The notes below the pieces were generated by a model. That model made no database searches. It saw only the letters and a program-made list of their open reading frames with translations, and was not told where the DNA came from. A stretch of DNA of 64,000 nucleotides from Neoscytalidium dimidiatum (taxonomy: Eukaryota > Ascomycota > Dothideomycetes > Botryosphaeriales > Botryosphaeriaceae), in assembly GCA_037367355.1 (NCBI GenBank), contig CM074695.1, forward strand, positions 3,224,001-3,288,000, given 5' to 3'. Positions 47,068-59,656 of this stretch are shown piece after piece. Positions within the stretch are counted from its first letter, which is position 1. Each line of letters starts with the position of its first letter. The position numbers and the translations under genes were made by a program.

Positions 47068-50000
47068 ATGGCCTCGAAGTTCTTCACCTGGACCAAGGGC
47101 GACCGCCGCAATGCCGCAGAGGCGTATCACTCGTATCGCGTGGACGGCTTGATGCCGGTCGACCAGTACCCGATCGAGCACCTGCAGTGGGACTCGCCCT
47201 CAGACGTGGCTCTCCCCAAGAAGCGGAAGGTCAGCGCCCGGTTTTTCCCCAGCTCCTGTCCTCGCGGCATCATGCGTCAAGTCTGCATTAACTCTAAAAC
47301 GGGCATTCCGGCATTAATTGTTGCGCAACTGGCTGCCGTTATCCCGCCGTTGATTTTGCTCTTTTCCCTCCAGTCCGCCGTTTCCAAATAAGTGCACGAC
47401 AACACCACCACTGACAAATTTTTAGAAGAGGCACCGGCCCAAGCCCCTTCAACTCGCCCAAGCCGACTGCCGCAACACCGTCGATGCCTCTGCCTTCGTG
47501 CCTTCCTCTGTCCTGCACGAGACAGCAATAACCTCCGTGGCCTCCGCCTCCAATCTCCTCGCAGTCGTGAATGACATGCTCCGTTCGCCAGCATTCAACA
47601 ATCCCTTGCCCTCTCCATCCAGGAATCCCGACCCGCCCAGTGGCAGGCCCCGCTCGCACACCGCCCCGCCCACGCCTGCCATCGCTGAGCTGCCAGGGTC
47701 CATACTTTTGGAAAACCAAGGCTTCCCCGATGAAGCCAAAGACCCTGCCTCCACTCGGGAAGATGCACTTGCGCTCAAGAGAAAGACGTTGGCGTCGCCC
47801 TTCGTGCTTGCCGCGCCAGTCCCAAACGGGCCCCAGCACAAGAAGAGCTTGAGCCTTAACACAGCCACCTCGAGATGGGCGTCAGGCGTGATTGCAGGCT
47901 CGAGCATTGCGGGGGACTCGCGAGCGCATCGACCAAGCATCGATTCGCGGTCGAGCGGCCACCGCAGCTCGCGGGACAAGCGGGGCGACGAGAGCGAGAA
48001 GAGCTCCCTACTGCGATCGCCAATCACTGAGGTGACGGAAGCGTCGAGCGCCTTCGCTTTTGCAGGGTCGGAAAGCAGCAACGCCCCATCAAAGGTATGT
48101 CACGCAGATCCCTGTCCTTAGTTCTCCCCAATAGCGGCGAAGGATCGCCGAAGTACCATGTCACATGCGGGTGCTCACCTTCATATCAGCATGCGACACA
48201 TGCGCCTCAGGTTTCAGAAAACGAGCAACTGAAAGCTACCATCGCCGCTCAGAATAAGAAGATCGCGACCCTGAAATCCCAATTTCAGCATTTGCGCATT
48301 TCGCATGAGGCACATGCTGCAAGCTTGGCGGAAGCTCACCGAAAGGAGCTTGATGCGATGCAAACGTACTTGCACTATATAGAAGCATCTCACGACAGTC
48401 GCCGTACGTAATTAACCTCGATGCGGTACCTGGTCCATATGTTGACATCTTTCAGCAACCCACCCGCACCTTACCATTCCCACCAGAGGCCTTCGTGGGC
48501 TCAGTCCAGAAGTCCCGCTATCCGAGGGCAAGGGCAAGGAACCTTCTTCCATTTCGGACGCAGACGCCGCAGAAACAGCACCGGAAGACCTGGATAAAAC
48601 AGATCGGCCGGCACAGGAGCGTCACGGTGGCGACACTTCAACATCCTCGGCCGACGAAGAAGACAAGGTCGAGACGTTGAAGAAGAAGCTTGATCTGGCC
48701 AAAAAGCATCTACAGACGATGAAAGACCAAATGGAACTGCTGGTTATCCGCAAGGATGCTTACAAGGACCGAGCTGCCGATCTCGAGGTCCGGGTCCGCA
48801 ACAACCATGAACTGCTGATCGACCTCCGCGAGGCGGAGTACAAACTGGAGATTGAGAGGCGGTTGATGCATGAGCGGCACAGGCAACTCAAGGCAGAGAT
48901 CGAATATCTGCGCAGCCAACCTCAGCAGTCCTATATAAATAAGCTCGAGAAGGAGGTCGCTGAAGAAAAGCAGCGTGCGGACCTTCTCTCAACACAGCTG
49001 GAAGCAGCCCAGTTGCGGACGCCCGTTCCGGACACTGTTGCGGAACTCACGAGGACGATCGATGACTTGGGTAAACGCTTGGAAGAGAAGGAGGAACAAA
49101 TTTACGAACTTCAACATGTCAACAAAGCACTTCATCTTGATCTGGAGGAACTGGACACCCAGCAGACCAAGCTTGCAGCTGCGCACGAAGAAGCTCTCGC
49201 TCAGGAAGCCCGCAAGCGGAAAGCGGTCAAGGAGAGAGCGAAGCAGGCTGAGTTGGAGAACACTGAGCTCAGGGAAATTACGGAGGCCCAGGCACAGGAT
49301 CTGGTCGCTGTACAGGATGAATACGAGCGATTACGGAAGCTTTTGCATTCCGAAATGAGGAGCCAGGCGAAAGAATCCATATCGAGGAATCTCATCCCGG
49401 GCACTCCGTCAAGCACGGATGGATATCTGGAGCTTGTAGCAGTGGAAGCTCGGAGGCGCGTCCAGGCGTTGATCGCACGGGAGAATGGCGATTCCTTGCA
49501 TCAGCCTGCTGCAGATCCCTACGAACGCATCGAGCAGTTGGAGAGGGAGATACAGCATCATGTCAATGAACTGATTCGCTGCAAACGCGATAACAGAGGT
49601 TACAAGAAGGACATCAAGCGCGCAAATACAAAGCTTGATCGGATGCGGAACAGCATGTACGGGGGCGATCTTTCAATCGAACCTCTCAACAGGAAGCCTT
49701 CGCTGCAAGAACCGTTCACCCCCACCGACTCGCCAATCAGGCAGAAGCCGGGCATGGCAGGTCTGGGAATCTCGACGACCATGTTGCCATCGCCTGCAAC
49801 GTCGGCTCCTTCTTCACAACCGACATCCGCAGTCACAGGCAACATGTCCGACTCTGGCTTCCCGCTACCAAACCGCCCCAAAACCCCGGTCCGCTCGAAC
49901 ACGAACAAGAAGCTCCCGCCCTACCCATCCCTCCCGGAACAAGTGGCCTCACAATTCCCGGACAACATCAGCATGATGCCCCCGCCACTCCAGCCCTCGA

Positions 50001-50866
50001 CAACAAAAGACCCGCCCTCGCGCCCCAAGACGCCCAAAACACCCACCTACAAGCTCACGCCAACCATCACGCGAACTCCCTCGATCAATTCCATCCGACC
50101 CACGCCACCACCCTCAGCCGGCGGCAGCCGACCGAGCCACCACCGCTTCAACACCACCACCTGCTTCGGCTCCGACACCAATCCGTCCAGCCCGGCCCCG
50201 GGACCCCCCGTCCCGCAGCGCGCCGGCACGCAGCGCTCGCTGTCCGAGAGCATCATCTCCAGCTACGCCAACACCACGCCGCCGGTCAACAGCAGCGGGC
50301 TACCCGGCAGCGCGAAACCGAACAGCGACGCGGATCCAGATCACCCTTCCGCGCGCCCCAAGACGCCGGCGAAAGACCATCCTCCTCCCCAGCATCACCA
50401 GAGTGACAGGGACGAGGACGCCGCCAACCGTGACGGCTCGGCCGAGCGCCACGCCGTCCTCGCGCAGGCGCTGCACGGGCCCCCGGAGATCGTGGACAAC
50501 ACGGTCGGCTTGACGGCGCTGCCGCAGATAGGAGGGACAGGGACAGGGACGGGCAGACCGCCGTCGCGCGGCGCCAGCGGGCCTCAGGAGGAGAAGGCGT
50601 CGGGATTGGGCCTTGGCTTGGCGCGGAAGAGGAGCGAAGGGTCCGGGTTGGGGTTGCGGAGGAAGGACAGCCATGGGGAAGGGTTTTCGCTGCGCAGGAA
50701 GGACAGCCAAGATGGCCTGTGGCGCAAGATGACGCCGTCGCGGAAGAGCTTGGGGGTCGAGGGCGTGATCAGTCGATTCAATTCGGGCGCGAGGGGGAGG
50801 AGCGGGAGTCAGGGGCAGGGGCAGACGGTGTCGGTTGTTTTGGAGGGGGATGGGGGTGAGCGGTGA
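47068..50866 (+). CDS. large coiled-coil protein, function unknown
   Basis: Four exons (47068-47229, 47426-48094, 48211-48403, 48456-50866) encode 1144 residues. The N-terminus begins MASKFFTWTKGDRRNAAEAYH and contains a basic, nuclear-localisation-like run formed across intron 1 (PKKRK joined to KRHRPK). A Ser/Pro-rich region follows (to about residue 280). The centre, from about residue 280 to 620, is almost continuous heptad-type coiled coil, with sequences like ETLKKKLDLAKKHLQTMKDQMELL and LEREIQHHVNELIRCKRDNRGYKKDIKRA. The C-terminal 500 residues are Pro/Ser/Thr-rich with repeated RPKTP motifs and a final Arg/Lys/Ser-rich stretch of RRKDS repeats. The layout suggests a cytoskeletal or polarity scaffold, but this is only inference. 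The first donor (GTCAGC) is weak. I do not recognise a named family. Confidence 0.8.
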
Positions 50867-53800
50867 GGAGGGGTTTGTATTAGTATCGGAAGAACGAAAA
50901 AAAAAATTTGTTGTGTAATATAGTGTAAGAGTATGGGGGGTTTTTTTTTATGAGTTCCCTGTTGGGCAGCTACACTTTCTGCTTGCCCCCGTTTTTTTTA
51001 TGGGGGGTTTATTATGATGGCGGGGAAAATTCGGGTACATAACGATTAATTTGTAAGACTTGAATGCCCCTACATTGATTTTGTTCGGGGGTCTTTCACA
51101 CGTATCTTGCTCTTTCTATTTTCTATTTTCCTTTTGACGCTCAGGACTGAAGGCACATGGAAAATGGCAAATTTAGAGGCAAGGGTCTGTGTGTGTGAGA
51201 GAGAGAGAGTTGGTACACCGGTTAGAGGGACCCACCGCTTTAACATCTCGTATGAGGATACGGTCTTGAGTCATAATGAGGCTAAGCGTGCCGCGTTCAT
51301 CGTTTCCAGATGGCGGGCATGGTTAAAGCGACCCTTTTCGTGCTCACTTCGCACACCACGCACACACACGCTTAACAGGGATAAGGATTCCTGATTGAGT
51401 GTGGGTGGGAGGGCCGAGGGCGTTGGAATGGAGACGCTGATTTTGATGTGGATTCATCGCTGCCTACTGCTTTGTTGGAGCCCTGAAGAACATTTTCTTC
51501 GTCCCTTTCGGGCTTGGTTTTCCCGATTAGGAAATCCGTTGCGGAGAAATTCCGGCAGTGGATCATCGAGAAACCAGCGACCTGGGAGGTACGGAGCAGA
51601 TGGCAGTCGGTATGGGACTTGTTGTCGGACAGATGGCCTGGATTGGTTTAGTTAAGGGCTCTTTTCGGCGCGTCGGCTTGATGTTCAGAGGCGCCTCCTG
51701 CCAATGAGGTACAGCGGCAGTTTGTTCAGCCAGTTCTAGCTCTCTGGGGCCAACTCGAGATCAAAATTCCCACAACAATCTTGAAAGTATGATTCGCAAT
51801 CCCGTACATGCAAGGCTGTTGGAGCCGGTGCGTTAGCGGCGGGCGGGTGCTGGTTGCACCGTAGGCGCAATCAACATAGAAGAAGCTTTACTTACTTCCA
51901 CCTCAATGCGATTACGAGCACCGTACGGCGAAGGCTGGGACACTTCCTTTCGGTCGTAGGAGAACGTTCGGCTCCGAGACAGCGCCGCTACATGGGCGTG
52001 TCCGATTGTGAAAAGTCAGCTAGGTTGTAGTACATTGACCACTGCTAAATGGTGAGGACGGTCTATGGGAACATCTTGTGCCAAATCTGCTCTTCTCCAT
52101 CTGCAGCCAAATCCAAGAATTTATAATAATCTCTTACTCCGGCTGGCGTGAGTCGACCAAAGGTTGAATGTCCGCCTCGGGGAACCTAGCGCGGCATGCA
52201 GGGATGCGGTGGGAGGGTGAACACGCATCGCCTTGTCAATGACGGCGGTCATCTAAAGCGTGTTCTGTCTTCCCGGAATGATGATGTCTGCGTCACTTCG
52301 GAATTTACGTGGAGTTCTTCAATATATTTGGGCTCGACATCGGAGTAGGTTGCAAGAAAATATGTCAGGTTGGAGAGTGTAGTGGTTGTTGGGTCATATT
52401 AAGCCACGGTAAACACCCGCGCATCTGCTTGGGTCTCTTTCGATGTTAATGTCTACTATTATTGATAGATCAGATGATGTTTCTATTTTCAGGATGCTGG
52501 ATTTATAAGCATAGACATATCTCTTTAGTTTCCCTCTACGCCATTGCTCCGATGAAGTCAGGGTGGTCAGTCTTGAATAGCCGCTTCTTGACCGCTCAGT
52601 TTATCAACTCGACCTTCTCTTCACATTTCTGCATCAACCACCGAGGTTAGTAAGCCACATGTGAGTGTAAAGAGATTGGTTGCCCTAGCGATGGCCATGC
52701 CTTTCAAGACTTCAAAGAACAACCAAACCCATGCCTGGTAAGTCCCAATATTGAGGCAGTGGAAAGACTCGCCAGAGCTATGATCAGGGATGGTAACGAT
52801 TGCGGTAAAATCAAACTATTCTGACATGCCAATTGACCAATCTTCATTGGTAGCACAATATACGTGTAATTTCTCAACTCTGGCACCTTGAATCAGTCCT
52901 TCCGTATGTGAATCCGGGTCAAAATTTTGCCCCAAAATGGTTGTCTGACAAAGCAAATTAAGAGTTAAACACCAAAAAGCGTTTTACAAGAAATCAATGC
53001 GGCTGTTGATCAAGAGCTCTTGGTCAATCATAACTTGATTGGAAAGTCCGCGGACCAGGATCCGCTAGAAACAAGTATGACTGTACTTTGGAGCACCTGA
53101 GATAGTGTCTACACACTGTGTACAGTGGAAACCATCCTCTGTAATCTTGCCTATTACATTCTTTCGAGGTCCAAAGATCTCCTTCCATGCATCTGGACGG
53201 CCTTTGTCTCTAAGGATCAAACACCGAGGAGGGAGAAAACTAGTCACGGGGTTGTCCTTGAATGGGTACAAGAAAAGAGAGAGAACAAGCGATGACTAAG
53301 CACTGCGTGCGAAGGCCTAGTTCCCAACAGAGTTCAAATTCTATTGCCGAGCGTCTGGAACGTCTGCAGGAGTAACACTGAAAAAATTGTGCCTGGCTAT
53401 AGCGGCAATGCATGGTCGTTTCCAGTCTTAACACTGGCGCAGATCTTCGCCGCTCATACAGCAAGCCGTCTTGATTACAGGGATGTGTGCGGAGGAAGTT
53501 CGTCCTGCTGGATGCGGGTAGGAGCGGTCGTGCTGCAGCGCTGGCTCGCAATTGCTTGCGAGTAGGGGCCTGCTTGACCCCTGCATGCATGCATGCAGAT
53601 CCTGCGACCTCATCGAAGGTGCCAGGTGTCTTCGGGGTGGGGTCTCGCGAACCTACTTTACACATGCCTATTGGGTGGACCGGTCCGCGACAGGCCGGAT
53701 AAGGCTTTTGCTCCGGTTTTGTATGCCTCATAGCAAAATGCTCCATGGCGAAATGCATCATTGCAAATGTTTTGCATTCAAACGGGCAGCATGCCGATTG

Positions 53801-54939
53801 GTGCATCAACGGAAGATCTTTAGTGCACCAGAGGTTGTAGCCAATTGCACAGAACAAAACGATCGCAGAGCAACCGCTCGATTGGCAGGCACGCGCGGCA
53901 AAGAAGTCTGAGCGCTCGCGTGCGCTCGATTCCCGCCACGAGCCTTGAAAGTACATCTACCAACTAGAGAACAATGTGCATGCGCTAGAGCACAGCTCCG
54001 CAGTGGAAATTCCAGGCTTCTTACTTGCTATCGCTCATCAAGATCTGGCCGAAGTCGAGTTCAGTTTGCATGTTGACTGGCTGCCCGCACTTAGCTTCTT
54101 CGCATGCTGCATGCTTGCGTCTACGACAATAAGAACAAGGAAATGTCTTGTATGTGAGAAGAAATGCACCTCAAATACGGCTTTGATATGTGTCGTTGCA
54201 CCGCACATTCTTATCAAATCGGCACAGTGCCACAAATAAACATGTCAACATCACCGTCTGTCTCCGTTGATGAATCTTCTAGGTCCTCTTCAGGAACTGA
54301 GACGGAACAGGCACTACCGGCTATAGGGATAGAGGCTGCCCCGACATACACGATCTGTTCGGCTACAAGGCTGCTGCCTAGTCCCAGTCGTGTTGTCAGC
54401 CTGGCTCATTGCTGCACGCGACGCTTCAATCACCTGCAGGTGTAGGACAGAAAAAGAAATTAATGAACGAGAGCAACTAGTCATGTAGTGGAGATACATG
54501 CTATAACCCCACAATGCACCAAAGTTCGAGTGATCGACAAAGAAGCCCTGTCAAGCCTCCAGCCTGTGGTGGTTAGGGCCGCCAGCGCTGCCTCAACGGT
54601 GGGGTAGCGCAACGAATCGCTGCGCCTCCCTTTCGGATATCCTCATATATTGCCTGCTCCAAGCAGCAATGCCTCTGATCCGTACACCTCTCCTCCCACT
54701 TATTCTACATCTACTATCAAAGGTCCCTCCAGAAACCTTTTCATCCTTTATCTATGATACATACGCTGAACGTTGCCGCTTCTGATTCATACAAGCTCCG
54801 ACACATCATCCTCTCCAGCACTCCAATCTCCTGTATCTAGAGTGCCACCGATCCTTTCTTTCAATTGGGTCCGCCTATTCCCAAATATCTCGAGCTTTAT
54901 TCATCGCCAACCTGGTTTCCCCCAGGGATATCGTGATTT
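50867..54939. other. gene-poor region, no intact gene recognised
   Basis: About 4 kb with only short open frames. One on the complement at 53065-53271 has a Cys/His-containing end (FHCTQCVDT...HTCF) that might be a zinc-finger remnant. The rest looks like random frames. The absence of genes and the broken reading frames to the right suggest an accessory, decaying stretch. Confidence 0.45.
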
Positions 54940-55741
54940 ATGGAAAATGACAGTGAGGATCTCCAAGCCGAGATACCGAGTTTTTACTCAACCTTCCCAA
55001 TAGATACGAGCAGTACAACAGCACCAACCGCTCCCGCTCCCTCTAACTGGTCTACGGAAGCAATTATTGGTCTTGTTGCACTTCTGTTGATGGTGATCCT
55101 GCCTTGCATCGCATACGTGAAGAGGCATTCTCTTCCGAAGGGTTTCCACGATTGGTTGCAGTTCCCTGTACGAACGTTTTACCGTTGGCACGGTCAGTCC
55201 GGTTCTACCCCTCCCGCCTCATTACCGCATGCATGCATAATTAAACACCAACTGTTATCCTAAAAGGATACATACTGATATCCGGGCTATCACGTAGTGC
55301 ATGAAGAAGAGGACTTGCTTCCACACTGGACTCCACCACCTTTCTCATACGAATCTCCCTTTGTCATGTCACAGGTGGAAAGATCAGACTGGATGGAGCT
55401 AAGGAACCTGAGGCGCCGTAAGTCTTTTGGGACCCGATGACCTCACCTCACATTCAAGGTCGTTCTCTGGAAGGTGGAACTGTCATGGAATCCCAGTGTT
55501 CTCCAAAATAGAAGGACACATCAGGCAAAAGCAAGCACTCTATGTCACCTGCATGTGTTGCACAAGCGAGTTTCAATCAAAGCAGCCACTTCAATTAAAA
55601 AAAAAAAAAACCCCCCCCCCTATCCTTCCAATCCTGTCTGAGGATCATAAATTTTTTCTCCCTTTGATTTTTACAACGAGAATTAAGAGAGTTCCCACGA
55701 TCCCAGGCCACACAGATCCGCTTCTCAACACCAAAGCCTAA
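54940..55741 (+). CDS. small single-pass membrane protein, lineage-specific type
   Basis: Exon 1 (54940-55192) encodes an acidic, Ser/Thr-rich N-terminus starting MENDSEDLQAEIPSFYSTF, then a clear membrane segment (AIIGLVALLLMVILPCIAYV, residues 41-60), then a basic juxtamembrane stretch (KRHSLPKGFHDWLQF). There is no signal peptide, so the orientation is probably N-out/C-in by the positive-inside rule. An intron (55193-55374) joins in frame to 55375-55417 (GGKIRLDGAKEPEAP). A further 41-nt gap would join to a last exon ending at 55741, but this is doubtful because the gap is short and the tail is low-complexity. I do not recognise the family. The clean N-out layout argues for a real gene, but the 3' half is uncertain. 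Confidence 0.4.
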
Positions 55742-56025
55742 AACTTCTCCTCACCACCGCCTCCACCTCTAGGCAGGCGATACTAGAGCATGCGGAATCC
55801 CACCTCCCGCTGAGTATTGAACGGAAGTACCGGGATAATAGAGGTAGGTACTGCATATAGTCACACTTGTTCAATAGTGTCTTGAACTTCGTGGTTAACT
55901 CACAATGGCAATTCTACTTGACGCTAGTAACTGGCCTGAAAACACCCGTGTCTTGCGTGACTTCCCTCTTGTCCAGTTCGCTGCCTTCTCAACTCTTACC
56001 CTTAAAGTAAGGCCTACGGTTCTAC

Positions 56026-57045
56026 CTACCCGCTAGGAGACTTCGAGGCCCGGTGGAAGAGGTCATCCGCTACACTCCTAAGCATCGCTGCCTCCCCCTC
56101 CCCGACAATCGCCCTCACCTTCTCCGGCAAAATCTCCGCCGCAACCCTCACCAGCCTCTCCGACCGCGTCATCATCCCCCCCCTCAACCGCTCCCAATCC
56201 ACCCCGACCACCGCGGCCCCCGTCCTTCGCGACCCTCCCGTCCACCAGCACCGTCCGCACGTCCGGCCGTCCCCGAATTGCACACCAGCATCCTCACCGG
56301 GGTCCACCACCGGCAGCATGCCCACCCCGCTCTGCGGCTCGCACGCCGTCGCCGCGACGTCCGCCCGCGTGCCGGGGACCAGGCTGCCGACCAGCCCGCC
56401 GATCCCCAGCGCCTCCGCGCCGCCGAGCATCGCCAGCCGCAGCATGTCCATGGCGGTCCTGCCGACCCGCAGCGACGGGCCGGCCTCGGTCCTCCCGGCG
56501 CGCCTGTGCGACGAGGTCGTTATTCTGGGCTGCAGATGACGTCGACGCTGAGGCCGACCTTGGGTGCGGGCCAAGCCGCCGTCGACCATGCCCATCTGCA
56601 GCTCCGTCTCGGGCGTGGCGACGGAGCCGCGCGAGAAGAGGAGGGCGGGCCCCAGGGCGCCCGCGTCGCCCAGGCGCTGGACCATACGCGCAGGCCGGTG
56701 TCGTAGTGGCCGATGGCTACGTGCGTCGTGAGGAAAGGTCAGGAGGCTGGTGGCCCAGGTGTTGGAGGGGAAGTGCTGGTGCAGGGCGCGGGCCGCGTCG
56801 GCGCGGCGGGCGGCTTGGGTGGAGATTGGGTCGGAGGCGTCGGTGGGGATGGCGGATGTCGGTGGTGGTGGTATCGTTCAGTAGAGGGTTGGCGTAGAGG
56901 CCGTAGCAGAAGGCGCCGCGGATGTGGGACACTTTGAGGGCGGCGATGGCGGCGTCGGTGTGGGCGGGCGTGTCGAGGATGGTTCTGGATCCATTGAGAC
57001 AACGAACCCATTTCGGATCAGGATGAAGGCATCATTCTCAGCCAT
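56026..57045 (-). pseudogene. decayed metal-dependent amidohydrolase (ATZ/TRZ-like)
   Basis: Fragments of one amidohydrolase follow in order along the complement but in several frames. The N-terminal part reads MAENDAFILIRNGFVVSMDPE (57045). Then come TILDTPAHTDAAIAALK and GAFCYGLYANP in another frame (about 56990-56890), LGDAGALGPALLFS and PETELQMGM (about 56670-56590), and finally MDMLRLAMLGGAEALGIGGLVGSLVPGTRADV and VVGVDWERLRG to the stop at 56026. Intact members run to about 450-480 residues and carry an N-terminal HxH zinc motif. Here the HxH block is missing: MDPE passes directly into the DTPAH region. The GxDxxS/N metal region is also disrupted. This is a firm pseudogene. The original enzyme would have been a hydrolytic deaminase/chlorohydrolase type, substrate unknown. 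Confidence 0.85.
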
Positions 57046-57393
57046 CGTGAAGGGATTGATGTCTTGGGTTACAAGGCGGAGTATCTGAGCCTTCCCTTGG
57101 AGAACGAGACTCGAATAGGTTTGCGGAGAACGGTATTGTGAAAGCGGGTGAACCAGGACCCTTCTCGCAGGCTTTTATGTCTGTCGCCGAGCAAGACCCA
57201 AGACACACCCTGCACGTTTGGTGTCACCACGTACACATTCCTTTTGCGGGAAAGGAAAGTTTGTAGCGCAACACTGACGTGAGAAAGTAGCTTACGCTAA
57301 GCTCTACTTCCGTACCTTTTGGCCTCGTTTCCGAGTCGACTTTCAGATGCAGAGGAGACATGGCTCGATCCCCTCTCGTGCTTACGTTATTTC

Positions 57394-59466
57394 TTAAGCA
57401 GGGTTATTCATGTGAAGTAAGTCTGAGCCGGCAGAATGTACAGTCGCGATGAAATCAACCATCTCTTCAGATGTGTGAAAGTATTCTGTGACAGAGGCCT
57501 CCGTTCTCAAATTGGGCGAGGTCTCATTTCTATTCGGCGATTGTGAGACATGAACGGTTTGTGACGTCGTTGCAAATGTCGATTGAACGCGACTTCGAGC
57601 CATCTGTACGGAGCTTGACGTATCCGGTAGCTCATTCAGACTTGTGAAAATAATTTTTCTCAAGTTCTCAAAGGCCTCGTCACCGAGGGTACCGTCTTCA
57701 TAATCTCGACAGATCTTTTTCGAGAGCAGTTGCGCGGCGGCCACGACATGGTGTGGGTAAGGATCTATGGAAAGAAGCGAGCTTGTTGTGCACTCTCCGG
57801 ACGTAGAAGTACTATCACGGATGGGAAAGGTGTGCGTCGTCCCAAACTTGAGCATATTGATTGCGCCTTGCTCTGAAGTTCGCCGTGTCGTCTCAAGTTC
57901 CGGTAGTAGATCCACGCGGCCCGAGGCCTCGATGCCGTCTATCAGGATCAGGATTCCGAGATGCCAATGAAGCATTATAAGATCTAGCAGTAAGATTAGC
58001 AAGTCCTGTGGGTCACTAGGCGTTGGAGTACTGACACCAGTCGAATCTCCGGACTGAGCTTAGGAATTCAAGCCTCCGTCCGCAGGACTCCATGAGAGGA
58101 TTGTGCGTCAGTGTGAAGCGTTCGATGGCACTGATGACAGCAATGAAGGCGCGATTAGTGACACCATCACTATGCCCATCTCTCAGGCCTTCCTTCAGGG
58201 TAGCAATCATCTTCCAGGTGTACATCTTCCATTCACCAGCATAGGAGATGATGCCGGCAGCTTCCGAATCCGTGATCACAGCACATTGTTGTTTTTCTCG
58301 TGTCCACTGACTGTGGAACAGAAGAGCCCTGGTTTGGATGAGTTGAAATATGAGTTCCTCCTTAACACCCAGGATTCCGGATGCTAGTACCGGACGACAA
58401 TTTAACGTGAGAGAGGCGGATGTGTCGAAGATGATTCCAGCGTAGTATGCGAGGCTTTCAGCACGGATGATGAACTCAGAAGCAGCCATTTCATGTCCAT
58501 TTGACACGTCATCCGTCTCCTCTGGGACGACTTTGAAACCTGAAAATTGAAAGGTTCGGTGCCTGCAGCGTAAGTCATAGATATTACGAAGCGCGATTTG
58601 GACGCAGGTCTGGCCAGACAAGCCATCTGTCTCCTCACTCTCCTCTACGCCTGAGGGAATAGGGGTTAAGCCAAAGAGGAGTAGAGCCAGGATGCATCGA
58701 TAAGACCTCTTGTTGATTGCCTTCAGCATGTGTGCTCGTGAATTTCGCCAAAGCTGGCGGACGAAGTCTACATGCCATTGGTCTCGAAGGTGCGGCAAAA
58801 AGTGTTGAGAAAGGACGGGCAGCCAACGCGCGGTGAAGCATTGGATGGCAGCAGTAAGGATGGAGTGAATGACGGCATCATCACTGCTGCTGCAAAAGGC
58901 TTGAGAGGGTGACTGGCCGTGCTCCTCATGGACTCTGCACAGATATTCGTCCAGTTCAATACAAATTTTGAAGAAGCTGATAGGCTCACTGTCGGCGGGA
59001 AGGTCGATCGCCCCGTCGTTACTGCCGGGGCTGTGGACGACCCATGCGGAGAAGACTCTCTCAAATACTTGGAAGAAGACGTCGTTGAGCGCTCTAGCAA
59101 CTCTCGGGCCATCAGAACTGGTTTCTCGGCGGCTTCGCTGTTGTGATTCAGGGTGCTCGGCAGAAGTCTGGACGACTGGGGGATGTAGGCTGGAAGAAGG
59201 GCTATTAGTAGGAACGCGTGGGGCACGGCTTTCCGTAGTGCGGTGAGTTCCAGTCATCCACTGATCCACCTCAGCAAACATGGAAAGAAAATTCTTAAAC
59301 GTGCGCTGGCGCCTACATCGAAGGTACATTCGGCGTTGATTCTGAGGCAGCGTGAGCAAGATCGGCTCCGAGGAGTGTGCTGATGGCGGGCGGCATCGCA
59401 AGCGACCCGCGAGCGGCGGCACCTATCGCAGCTGCTGTACTGCTTCCTGCGCCGCGGGGCGTTCAT
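57394..59466 (-). CDS. Zn2Cys6 transcription regulator with a frame break
   Basis: Exon 1 (complement 59317-59466) encodes the binuclear zinc cluster: Cys13, 16, 23, 37, 40 and 47 in the spacing C-x2-C-x6-C-x13-C-x2-C-x6-C, preceded by a basic MNAPRRRKQ. A 56-nt GT...AG intron joins to a long second exon (59260 to about 58030) with the helical middle homology region (for example ALLLFGLTPIPSGVEE and ESLAYYAGIIFDTSASLTLN). At about 58030-58040 the frame breaks: one frame ends in FDWCQYSNA and a stop (58016-58018) while the natural continuation, STPTPSDPQDLL then DLIMLHWHLGILILIDGIE, lies in the next frame down to 57394. No good intron bridges it; candidate introns of 32 or 49 nt have poor signals. 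Either a one-base indel or an unusual intron is present. It probably controlled the adjacent cluster. Confidence 0.75.
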
Positions 59467-59656
59467 AGCGCATCCACACTTTCAAAGGAGGAATGATTGT
59501 TGAGCGAATGAGATGGAGATGTTTGTTCGAACGGAGAGAAAGGATGGATCGGTTCCGGGTGGATCGGAAGCGACGACAAAACGCCTCGGTTCCCCGCTCG
59601 CTTCTACCTTCAGCCCCTCCCTCCCCGTTACCTATCCCTGTGCTTGTGCCTGTGCA

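Noticed and set aside
53240..53956. 238-codon frame on the complement in the gene desert
   Set aside because: Met/His/Cys-rich repeats from a short local duplication (ATGCATGC and similar) and no family pattern.
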